Source of the DNA: Candidatus Thiodubiliella endoseptemdiera
GTDB taxonomy: Bacteria > Pseudomonadota > Gammaproteobacteria > PS1 > Pseudothioglobaceae
Assembly (NCBI GenBank): GCA_013416635.1
Contig: JACCHT010000001.1
Coordinates: 930,001-994,000, forward strand
Direction: 5' to 3'
DNA: 64,000 bases
Both the position numbers and the translations under genes were made by a program. The notes below the pieces were generated by a model. It had not been told where the DNA came from. It did no database searches and worked only from the letters and a program-made list of their open reading frames with translations. Of this stretch, positions 1 through 7,670 are shown in pieces (the stretch's first letter is position 1; each line of letters opens with the position of its first letter).

Positions 1-142
1 AAACTTATACAGGCACTGTTACCAGCAATAGTGCAACCATTACTGTTACAGCCACAGATTTACAAGCATTAACCCATGGACAAACTTACAGCTATAAAGT
101 CAATATAAAGATACTGCTAGGGAACCCAGCGATAGAAAATAG

Positions 143-688
143 GTGATTTTAAAGTTGATACAGGTTGCACCAACCTTGACCATTACCGATAATGAAGACG
201 CTACAACCAAAGCAGGTGAAGAAATCATCTTTACCTTTACCTTTAACGAGGTAGTAACAGAGTTTACCAAAGAGGACATTGTTATTACCAATGGCACTAT
301 TAAAGGTGGTGCTGATTTAGTATTGGTTACCACAGGTGTTAATGCCAATAAAGCCTATACCTTAGTTGTTGTGCCTAATACAGATACTCAAGGCAATCTA
401 GAAGTTAGCGTTGCTGCTGATAAATTTGTAGATATTGCTGGTAATAGAAATATGGTTGCAGCAAATGATATTCAGGTTATTGATACCCTTGCGCCAAATG
501 CACTCACTGCAACAGCACTTATTTCAGCTGAATCTAATGATGTGGTAGTGGACAACACTGCCCCAATCCTAACAACACAAGCTTCGGCCGAATTGGGTGA
601 AACCTCAGACCTGATACTTGATTTTAATGAAGACATTCAAGCAGGTAGTACAGGTAGTATTGTTATTAAAGGTAGTGATGATGGGTAA
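143..688 (+). CDS. Open segment of copy 1: Ig-like domains
   Basis: The frame encodes an Ig-like domain (LTITDNEDATTKAGEE, then a TFTFNEVVTEF strand and an AGNRNMVA end) and the first half of an SbsA-type Ig-like domain starting at TAPILTTQASAELGE. It stops at 687 because one base is missing after 'gatgatggg'; copy 2 has 'gatgatggagta' and reads on. This is a piece of the larger gene, not a separate gene, and the apparent start codon at 143 lies in out-of-frame sequence. Confidence 0.6.
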   Translation: MILKLIQVAPTLTITDNEDATTKAGEEIIFTFTFNEVVTEFTKEDIVITNGTIKGGADLVLVTTGVNANKAYTLVVVPNTDTQGNLEVSVAADKFVDIAGNRNMVAANDIQVIDTLAPNALTATALISAESNDVVVDNTAPILTTQASAELGETSDLILDFNEDIQAGSTGSIVIKGSDDG

Positions 689-1359
689 TAGCAACCATTA
701 ATATTACTGAGACAACTAAATTCAGCATTGCTGGCGATAAACTCACCATTGATGTGTCAGCATTAGGTTTAACTGATAATAAATTAACCCAAGGCAGTTA
801 CTATATCACCATGGATGCAGGCACAGTAACTGACATAGCGGGTAACGATGCTGCTGCCATTACTAAAGATACTAACCAATGGGCATTTGAAACCAAAGCA
901 CTTTTACCACAATCGCTTGGATAGGTGCCGATGATAACTACATTAATGATAGTAAAAAGACGCAACCGCACCCCTCAGGCACAGTAGCGGGAGCAGGTAC
1001 CTTATCTATTACTAAGATTGAGTTTTTGAAGGTAGTAATACAGTAGGCACAGCAATAACTTCAGGATTACCAGCTGTTGCAGCTGACGGCACTAGCACTC
1101 GCACATTCTGCTATGCCATCTGAATTAGCCGTGGAAAAACCTACACGGCTGTAGTAACGCTTAGTGATGGCACCAATTCAGCAATTATCACTAGCACAGC
1201 AGTAACTTATGACACCATTAACCCAACCCCAATCACGACCAATCCATGGACTTTAAGCGATATTCCAGCAGGACAATCTGCTTTTAAGACAAGGCGATGT
1301 TATCAGCCTAACACTGACAATGAGTGGACCTTGAAACTTAACACCACCACGGCTCTAAA

Positions 1360-1785
1360 GTGGTCATTGCAGGCAAAGACTTTGTTTTGGATAAAACCGC
1401 CTCTACAACTGCAGGTGATAAGAAACTGGTGTTTAAATATAGCGTTCAAGCCGGAGATAGCATTGCCGCTACAGACTTTGATATTGACAACCCAACAAGC
1501 GATATTACGCTAAATAATATAACAGATGTCGCAGGTAACCCAGTATTTACCGCTGATAGAGTGGTGTTGACCAAGACTAAGCTTGAGTATATTGAAAAAA
1601 CAGGTTCGGGCAATAATCCTTTTGAGGGTATTGATGTGGGAAGTTATTCCACGCCAATCTTGGCTGATATTGACGGCGATGGCGACCTAGATTTGGTGGT
1701 GGGTAAGGATATGGCACCCTTAAATACTATCAAAATACAGGCTCTACTTCTAGCCCTGCTTATGAAGCAAAAACTGGAGCAATAA
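1360..1785 (+). CDS. Open segment of copy 1: Ig-like linker and first VCBS repeat
   Basis: The frame covers the second half of the short Ig-like linker ([15 protein letters not shown] to [12 protein letters not shown]), the block-opening signature [18 protein letters not shown], and the first VCBS repeat with [15 protein letters not shown]. An indel near 1710 then shifts the frame, so the last 25 or so residues do not belong to the real product. Confidence 0.55.
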   Translation: MVIAGKDFVLDKTASTTAGDKKLVFKYSVQAGDSIAATDFDIDNPTSDITLNNITDVAGNPVFTADRVVLTKTKLEYIEKTGSGNNPFEGIDVGSYSTPILADIDGDGDLDLVVGKDMAPLNTIKIQALLLALLMKQKLEQ

Positions 1786-1860
1786 TCCTTTTAATGGCAT
1801 TGATGTGGGAGTTATTCCTCACCAACCCCAGCCGATATTGATGGCGATGGCGACCTGGAT

Positions 1861-2706
1861 TTGGTGGTGGGTGAAGGGAATGGCACCCTTAAATACTATC
1901 AAAATACAAGCTCTACTTCTAACCCTGCTTATGAAGCAAAAACTGGAGATAGTAATCCTTTTAATGGCATTGATGTGGGAGGTTATTCCTCACCAACCCT
2001 AGCCGATATTGACGGCGATGGCGACCTAGATTTGGTGGTGGGTGAGAATTATGGCACCCTTAAATACTATCAAAATACAGGCACTACTTCTAACCCTGCT
2101 TATGAAGTAAAAACTGGAGATAGTAATCCTTTTAATGGCATTGATGTGGGGTATTATTCCACACCAACCTTGGCTGATATTGACGGCGATGGCGACCTAG
2201 ATTTGGTGGTGGGTGAGAGTGCTGGCACCCTTAAATACTATCAAAATACAGGCACTACTTCTAACCCTGCTTATGAAGCAAAAACTGGAGATGACAATCC
2301 TTTTAATGGCATTGATGTGGGATATTCTGCCAAACCAACCCTAGCCGATATTGATGGCGATGGCGACCTAGATTTGGTGGTGGGTAAGTATGATGGCACC
2401 CTTAAATACTACTACAATCAACAACCTTCTTCTGTAGATGGACAAGCCCAAACTCCAACGGCTACTAACTCATGGACTTTAAGCGATATTCCAGCAGGAC
2501 AATCTGCTTTTAAGGCAGGGGATGTTATCAGCCTAACTTTGACAATGAGTGAGACCTTGAAACTTAATAACACCACAGGCTCTAAAGTGGTCATTGCAGG
2601 CAAAGACTTTGTTTTGGATAAAACTGCCTCTACAACTGCAGGTGATAAAGAAATGTGTTTAAATATAGTGTTCAAGCTGGAAAAGCATTGCCGCTACAGA
2701 CTTTGA
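1861..2706 (+). CDS. Open segment of copy 1: VCBS repeats 2-5 of block 1 and following Ig-like linker
   Basis: The frame encodes the end of repeat 2 and repeats 3-5 of block 1. The spacing between successive [10 protein letters not shown] motifs is 171 bp (for example 2011 to 2182). The block closes with [17 protein letters not shown], and the Ig-like linker [19 protein letters not shown] follows. A +1 change near 2650 ('gataaagaaatgtg' against 'gataagaaattggtg' in copy 2) ends the true frame. Confidence 0.6.
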   Translation: MVVGEGNGTLKYYQNTSSTSNPAYEAKTGDSNPFNGIDVGGYSSPTLADIDGDGDLDLVVGENYGTLKYYQNTGTTSNPAYEVKTGDSNPFNGIDVGYYSTPTLADIDGDGDLDLVVGESAGTLKYYQNTGTTSNPAYEAKTGDDNPFNGIDVGYSAKPTLADIDGDGDLDLVVGKYDGTLKYYYNQQPSSVDGQAQTPTATNSWTLSDIPAGQSAFKAGDVISLTLTMSETLKLNNTTGSKVVIAGKDFVLDKTASTTAGDKEMCLNIVFKLEKHCRYRL

Positions 2707-2862
2707 TATTGACAATCCCAAAAAGCGATATTACGCTAAATAATATAACAGATGTCGCAGGTAATGCACCAGTATTTACCGCTGATAGAGTGGTGTTGAC
2801 CACGACTAGCTTGAGTATATTGAAAAACAGGTTCGGGCAATAATCCTTTTGAGGGTATTGAT

Positions 2863-3411
2863 GTGGGGAATGCTTCTGCGCCAACCCTGGCTGATATTGA
2901 CGGCGATGGCGACCTAGATTTAGTGGTGGGTGAGGAGAATCACACCCTTAAATACTATCAAAATACAGGCACTACTTCTAACCCTGCTTATGAAGCAAAA
3001 ACTGGAGGTAGCAATCCTTTTAATGGCATTAATGCGGGGTTTTTTCCCAAACCAACCCTAGCTGATATTGATGGCGATGGTGATCTAGATTTGGTAGTGG
3101 GTGAGAATGATGGCACCCTTAAATACTACCAAAACACAGGCACTACTTCTAACCCTGCTTATGAAGCAAAAACTGGAGATAGCAATCCTTTTGATGGCAT
3201 TGATGTGAGGGATTTTTCCTCACCAAGCTTGGCTGATATTGACGGCGATGGTGACCTAGATTTGGTGGTGGGTGAGTTTTATGGCACCCTTAAATACTAT
3301 CAAAATACAGGCACTACTTCTAACCCTGCTTATGAAGTAAAAACTGGAGATAGTAATCCTTTTAATGGCATTGATGTGGGGTATTATTCCCACAACCCTG
3401 GCCGATATTGA
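2863..3411 (+). CDS. Open segment of copy 1: VCBS block 2
   Basis: Repeats 1-3 of the second block are intact and repeat 4 begins. Their variable sites read NASAP/EENHT, GFFPKP/ENDGT and RDFSSP/EFYGT. Block 2 of copy 2 (11118-11955) has the same three in the same order. An extra C near 3390 ('tattattcccacaacc') ends the frame. Confidence 0.6.
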   Translation: MGNASAPTLADIDGDGDLDLVVGEENHTLKYYQNTGTTSNPAYEAKTGGSNPFNGINAGFFPKPTLADIDGDGDLDLVVGENDGTLKYYQNTGTTSNPAYEAKTGDSNPFDGIDVRDFSSPSLADIDGDGDLDLVVGEFYGTLKYYQNTGTTSNPAYEVKTGDSNPFNGIDVGYYSHNPGRY

Positions 3412-3804
3412 CGGCGATGGCGACCTAGATTTGGTGGTGGGTGAGTGCTGGCACCCTTAAATACTATCAAAATACAGGCACTACTTCTAACCCTGCTTAT
3501 GAAGCAAAACTGGAGATGACAATCCTTTTAATGGCATTGATGTAGGATATTCTGCCAACCCAAACCTAGCCGATATTGACGGCGATGGCGACCTAGATTT
3601 GGTGGTGGGTAAGTATGATGGCACCCTAAATACTCTAAAACAACAACCTTCTTCTGTAGATGGACAAGCCCCAACCCCAACGGCTACTAACTCATGGACT
3701 CTAAGCAATATTCCAGCAGGACAATCTGCTTTTAAGACACGATGTTATCAGCCTAACACTGACAATGAGCGAGACCTTGAACTAATAACACCACAGGCTC
3801 TAAA

Positions 3805-4308
3805 GTGGTCATTGCAGGCAAAGACTTTGTTTTGGATAAAACTGCCTCTACAACTGCAGGTGATAAGAAACTGGTGTTTAAATATAGTGTTCAAGCTGGA
3901 GATAGCATTGCCGCTACAGACTTTGATATTGACAATCCAACAAGCGATATTACGCTAAATAATATAACAGATGTCGCAGGTAATGCACCAGTATTTACCG
4001 CTGATAGAGTAGTGTTGACCAAGACTAAGCTTGAGTATATTGAAAAAACAGGTTTGGGCAATAATCCTTTTGAGGGTATTGATGTGGGGTATGTTTCTGT
4101 GCCAATCTTGGCTGATATTGACGGCGATGGCGACCTAGATTTGGTGGTGGGTGAGAGGAATGGCACCCTTAAATACTATCAAAATACAGGCACTACTTCT
4201 AGCCTGCTTATGGAAAAAAAACTGGAGGCAATAATCCTTTTAATGGCATTGATGTGGGAGGTTATTCCGCGCCAAACTTGGCTGATATTGATGGCGATGG
4301 TGATCTAG
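3805..4308 (+). CDS. Open segment of copy 1: Ig-like linker and start of VCBS block 3
   Basis: It encodes the linker from [12 protein letters not shown] through FTADRVVL and the first repeat of block 3 (variable sites GYVSVP/ERNGT). An indel near 4200 makes the last 35 or so residues out of frame. From about 4010 the sequence stops matching copy 2 and starts to match block 2 of copy 3 (~32145). Confidence 0.55.
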   Translation: MVIAGKDFVLDKTASTTAGDKKLVFKYSVQAGDSIAATDFDIDNPTSDITLNNITDVAGNAPVFTADRVVLTKTKLEYIEKTGLGNNPFEGIDVGYVSVPILADIDGDGDLDLVVGERNGTLKYYQNTGTTSSLLMEKKLEAIILLMALMWEVIPRQTWLILMAMVI

Positions 4309-4553
4309 ATTTGGTGATGGGTGAAGGTAATGGCACCCTTAAATACTATCAAAATACAGGCACTACTTCTAACCCTGCTTATGAAGCAAAAACTGGAGAT
4401 AGCAATCCTTTTAATGGCATTGATGTGGTAAATTATTCCTCACCAATCCTAGTCGATATTGACGGCGATGGCGACCTAGATTTGGTGGTGGGTGAGCGTG
4501 ATGGCACCCTTAAATACTATCAAAATACAGGCACTACTTCTAACCCTGCTTGA
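4254..4553 (+). CDS. Open segment of copy 1: VCBS repeats 2-3 of block 3
   Basis: Two repeats are readable, with variable sites GGYSAP/MGEGNGT and VNYSSP/GERDGT. The frame ends at an indel in 'cctgcttgagtaaaactggaatag' near 4550, where intact repeats read 'cctgcttatgaagtaaaaactggagatag'. Confidence 0.55.
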   Translation: MGGYSAPNLADIDGDGDLDLVMGEGNGTLKYYQNTGTTSNPAYEAKTGDSNPFNGIDVVNYSSPILVDIDGDGDLDLVVGERDGTLKYYQNTGTTSNPA

Positions 4554-4645
4554 GTAAAACTGGAATAGTAATCCTTTTAGATGATTGATGTGGAGAATCT
4601 TTCCGCCCAACCCTAGCCGATATTGACGGCGATGGCGACCTAGAT

Positions 4646-4951
4646 TTGGTGGTGGGTGGGAGTGATGGCACCCTTAAATACTATCAAAATACAGGCACTA
4701 CTTCTAACCCTGCTTATGAAGCAAAAACTGGAGATGACAATCCTTTTAATGGCATTGATGTGGGATATTCTTCCTCACCAACCCTAGCCGATATTGACGG
4801 CGATGGCGACCTAGATTTGGTGGTGGGTAAGTATGATGGCACCCTTAAATACTACTACAATCAACAACCTTCTTCTGTAGATGGACAAGTTCCAACCTTT
4901 ACAGAAAAAACCAGCGATACCAATGTCTTGAGGCGAGGCCTTCAAATCTAG
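4646..4951 (+). CDS. Open segment of copy 1: last VCBS repeats and start of C-terminal Ig-like domain
   Basis: It encodes the end of repeat 4 and all of repeat 5 of block 3, the closing signature [17 protein letters not shown], and then VPTFTEKTSDTNVL, the start of an Ig-like domain seen only at the C-terminal end of each gene copy. An indel near 4930 shifts the frame. Confidence 0.55.
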   Translation: MVVGGSDGTLKYYQNTGTTSNPAYEAKTGDDNPFNGIDVGYSSSPTLADIDGDGDLDLVVGKYDGTLKYYYNQQPSSVDGQVPTFTEKTSDTNVLRRGLQI

Positions 4952-5654
4952 TAATTGAGTTTTCATGAAAACATCAAAACAAAGGTGGCATTGTTGAAAT
5001 CTGGAATAGTGCAGAAAAAGTTGTAACTATTATGCATTACTAATGCTAATATTACGCACAACCTCCTTTAACCCAGTAGTTTAACTTCAGGTGTTTATTA
5101 CATCAAAATGGCATCAGGCGTTATAACTGACACCTCGGTAATGACTTTGCAGGTATTGATAATACCTCGAGGTAAAAACTTAGGCATTGCATTAATTTTT
5201 ATATCGGCACCGATAGACGCCGATACTATAACGGGTAGTGAGATGAGATACTATAAATGGCGGTCAGGCAACGATACTATAAATGGCGGTCAGGCAACGA
5301 TACTATAAATAGCGGTGCAGGCAGTGATATTTTTGTTTATGCAAGTACAGATAATGGCAGAACACCATAACTGGCTTCATATTTGGTGCTGGTGGCGATA
5401 AATTAGATTTAAAGATTTTATTACTGCTAAGTGGTAACCAAGCGACACTTTTGCTAATATTGATAAATATATTACAGTGTCAGATACTGGCACTGCAGGT
5501 AGTGCCAAACTAACGATTGATGCTGATGGCACGGTTACAGATGATGTTGCTTATTTGGTTATCAATCTACAAGGGGTTTCTGGTATTGGTGGCTCCTCTA
5601 CACGACACAGTTGCATTAGGGCAGCTTATAACTGATAATCTTATTCTTGTATAA
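4894..5654 (+). other. C-terminal Ig-like domain, RTX-type repeats and type I secretion tail of copy 1
   Basis: With indels bridged, the region reads as an Ig-like domain (about 4894-5190), the entry motif NADTITGS, three to four RTX-type units of the form GGAGNDTIN (about 5205-5330), a DIFVYASTDNGEDTI stretch, GAGGDKLDLKDFI, and an acidic tail ending in LILV. RTX nonapeptides bind calcium and fold after export; a GDKLDL motif plus an uncleaved hydrophobic tail is typical of type I secretion substrates. Equivalent regions lie at about 27140-27853, 32945-33702, 44690-45454 and 57860-58656. The RTX part is very short for such a large protein. The assignment rests on motifs, not on a profile search. 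Confidence 0.75.
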
Positions 5655-5676
5655 AGTAAGACACCTATAGAAACAA

Positions 5677-5705
5677 AAACCCGCCTTATTTAGGCGGGTT
5701 TTTTT
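5677..5705 (+). terminator. Rho-independent terminator after copy 1
   Basis: A perfect 10-bp stem (5677-5686 with 5692-5701; core CCCGCCT/AGGCGGG) with a 5-nt loop runs into seven T (5699-5705), starting 22 bp after the stop codon. Confidence 0.9.
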
Positions 5706-5963
5706 ATGAAAAATATCAACCAAAATTTAAAATTTAACTTGAACTTAGAGACACTTTTGCATAAATATGATAAATCATCAAAACGCCATCTTTCATAAAT
5801 TACAAACTTTTTAAAACACACCATTAGCCTGCTAGCGTGATTTAAAATTTCCAATTAATAAATCTGTCATTTTGCTAATCATCCTATTTATGCAAAGGCC
5901 TCTTAGAGGAATAAGTAAATTATGTATAATAATAATCAGTTATAACACCCAAAGGACAATCTC
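5706..5963 (+). promoter_or_regulatory. Leader and promoter region of copy 2 (long-type intergenic)
   Basis: This AT-rich gap has no gene. Two sigma70-like promoters are possible. One is TTGAAC at 5739-5744 with a 17-bp spacer and TAAATA at 5762-5767. The other is a TATAAT at 5925-5930 with only a weak -35 (TTAGAG, 5903-5908), which would give a leader of about 27 nt. A seven-codon frame starting at ATG 5922 and ending at TAA 5943-5945 lies in the leader. The start ATG 5964 is preceded by AAAGGA (5951-5956) at 7 nt. Degraded versions of the whole region precede copies 3 and 5. The promoters are predictions. Confidence 0.55.
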
Positions 5964-7670
5964 ATGCCAGGACAAACAAAATACTTCATCAGCAACACCA
6001 ACGGCTTCTTCGTCAACTGGTATTCCGATATCACCGGACTTGAATCTCACGGACAAGCATTAAAAGCATCTGGCAATAGTGGAGACGATGCCGTCTATGT
6101 AGGACAAGGCACCAAAGTCGATGCAACAGGGCTTACTTCAACAGGTGGTAATGATTCAATTTATTTAACCGGCACTTTTAACAACTACGAACAAACACTA
6201 GATGGCAATACCTACACCTTCAAAAGAACTGTTAATATTAACGGTACTGAATACCAAGAAGAAGTCTCCTTCACAGCCTCTAATGGCGACAGGGTTTATT
6301 TTGCAAATGGTTTTGTTAAGATTGATATAACCGGCAATGACGGGCTATTAAATTTAAATACAGGCGCTTTTAAGAGAATTGAATCCACTGATATTGACAA
6401 CAGTGAGTCAACTCCAGGTTTGGGGATTGGTTTAAGTATTACTGATGACAAGTCCGACACCGCTAAAGTTGGTGAAGTTATTACCTATACCTTTACTTTT
6501 GATGAAGCAGTTACAGATTTTGATATAAATGATATTACAGTTACAGGCGGTACAAAAGGTACTTTTACCTCTGTTAATGGTAGTGAAAGTGTCTATACTT
6601 TAGCACTAACCCCTCCTGCAAACAGTAAAGGCATAATAAGCCTTACAGTAGCCGTTGATGCTGCTACTTCTAAAGTTAACACAGCACTAAAATCAGTTGC
6701 TGCCAGCAATAATCAAAGTTTTGATACTCAAGCCCCAACTTTGATTATCAGCGATGACAAGGCTGATGCTTTAACCCTTAAAACTGGCGATACAATCACC
6801 TATACCTTTACCTTTAGTGAAGCAGTAACAGGTTTTGATAAAAGTGTTATCAACATCAGCAATGGTGCTATTAAGACAGGTACTGATTTAATTGCCAGCA
6901 CAACACCTGCTGATGCAGGTAAAGTCTATACCTTGACCGTTGTACCTAGCAGTGACCTAGATGTAGGTTCTAACTTAACCGTGTCAGTGTCTGCTAATCC
7001 TGCAATTACAGACAGTGCGGGCAATGCTTACAGCACAACAGCAGCAAATAACGAGCAAGCAATTGACACCAAAGCCCCAGTAGCAGAACTCAGTGGCAAT
7101 ATGGCACCTAATGCAAACTTAACGATGACCTTTTTAGAGGTAGTTACAATAAACACAGCAGGCAGTATTGTCATTTATGATAAAGCCAACTCTGACACTC
7201 TTATTACGATTGATATAGCTAACCAAGTTAGTCTTGATAGCACTAACAAAATTATCACTATTAATCCAGGTAGTGATTTAATAGTCAATAAGAATTACTA
7301 TGTCAAAATTGATGCAGGCACTTTTGAAGATACTGCAGGTAATGATTACGAGGGTATTGACAGCGATAGTGGTTGGGGCTTTCTGGTCTATTCATTCACC
7401 ACCACAGCACAATGGGTAGATGCAAGCGGTAACTCTGTTAGCGACAATGGTATCAATGCCAGTGAATTTAGCACACTTGCCATTCAAGGCACATTAACAA
7501 ATTCTGGCGGTGCAGCAGGCGTTGTTATCAGTGCTATTACATTTAAAGCAGCCAGTGGAACAGCCAATGACAGAGTTGTAGAGACCAGTAATCTACCCAC
7601 TTTTGCCTCTGCCAATGGTACCAGATGGACATTAGCCAATAGTAAAATACCGGCTTTAGTCAGTGGGTGA
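5964..7670 (+). CDS. N-terminal open segment of copy 2: unknown N-terminal domain and Ig-like domains
   Basis: Residues 1-150 form a domain I recognise only by type: DDAVYVGQGTKVDATGL, GGNDSIYLTG, a repeated strand pattern and a YFANGFVKIDITG end. Similar stretches occur near the start of other large bacterial repeat proteins, function unknown. Two Ig-like domains follow (about residues 153-255 and 257-370; ITYTFTF with EAVTDF or EAVTGF), then an SbsA-type Ig-like domain (about 372-475) and most of another (to 568). The start ATG has AAAGGA 7 nt upstream. There is no hydrophobic signal sequence and no cysteine. The frame ends in TGA at 7668 only because 'agtgggtgag' has one extra G; copy 6 reads 'agtggcgag' here and stays open. 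Confidence 0.85.
   Translation: MPGQTKYFISNTNGFFVNWYSDITGLESHGQALKASGNSGDDAVYVGQGTKVDATGLTSTGGNDSIYLTGTFNNYEQTLDGNTYTFKRTVNINGTEYQEEVSFTASNGDRVYFANGFVKIDITGNDGLLNLNTGAFKRIESTDIDNSESTPGLGIGLSITDDKSDTAKVGEVITYTFTFDEAVTDFDINDITVTGGTKGTFTSVNGSESVYTLALTPPANSKGIISLTVAVDAATSKVNTALKSVAASNNQSFDTQAPTLIISDDKADALTLKTGDTITYTFTFSEAVTGFDKSVINISNGAIKTGTDLIASTTPADAGKVYTLTVVPSSDLDVGSNLTVSVSANPAITDSAGNAYSTTAANNEQAIDTKAPVAELSGNMAPNANLTMTFLEVVTINTAGSIVIYDKANSDTLITIDIANQVSLDSTNKIITINPGSDLIVNKNYYVKIDAGTFEDTAGNDYEGIDSDSGWGFLVYSFTTTAQWVDASGNSVSDNGINASEFSTLAIQGTLTNSGGAAGVVISAITFKAASGTANDRVVETSNLPTFASANGTRWTLANSKIPALVSG

Larger units (their letters stand above)
1..4010 (+). repeat. ~4-kb segment duplicated at 8282-12310
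   Basis: Copy 1 from base 1 follows copy 2 from about 8282 nearly base for base, including the order of individual VCBS blades in blocks 1 and 2. Most differences are single-base indels in copy 1. Similarity falls to ordinary family level near 4010/12310, where the linkers change ([15 protein letters not shown] in copy 1, LAKVEYIEKIGSG in copy 2). Confidence 0.8.
1..5654 (+). pseudogene. Copy 1: 3' part of giant Ig-like/VCBS/RTX secreted protein gene, frame broken by indels
   Basis: The gene enters from the left edge inside an Ig-like domain and ends at TAA 5652-5654 after a tail reading LITDNLILV. In order it holds Ig-like domains (1 to ~1250), a one-domain Ig-like linker (~1250-1600), three blocks of five 57-residue VCBS repeats (about 1600-2440, 2825-3660, 4045-4890) joined by short Ig-like linkers, then a final Ig-like domain, RTX-type nonapeptides and a type I secretion-type C-terminus. 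Single-base indels break the frame every few hundred bases, for example near 690, 900, 1290, 1700, 2650, 3390, 3500, 4200 and 4550. Copy 2 carries the same sequence without most of these changes, so I infer consensus errors, though real decay is not excluded. Bases 1 to ~4010 are near-identical to ~8282-12310, while the tail resembles copy 3. Expected role: extracellular adhesin or toxin-like protein. Confidence 0.75.

Noticed and set aside
100..348. - strand frame opposite an Ig-like domain, seen again at 8373-8630
   Set aside because: Same explanation: it is the complement of a duplicated coding segment.
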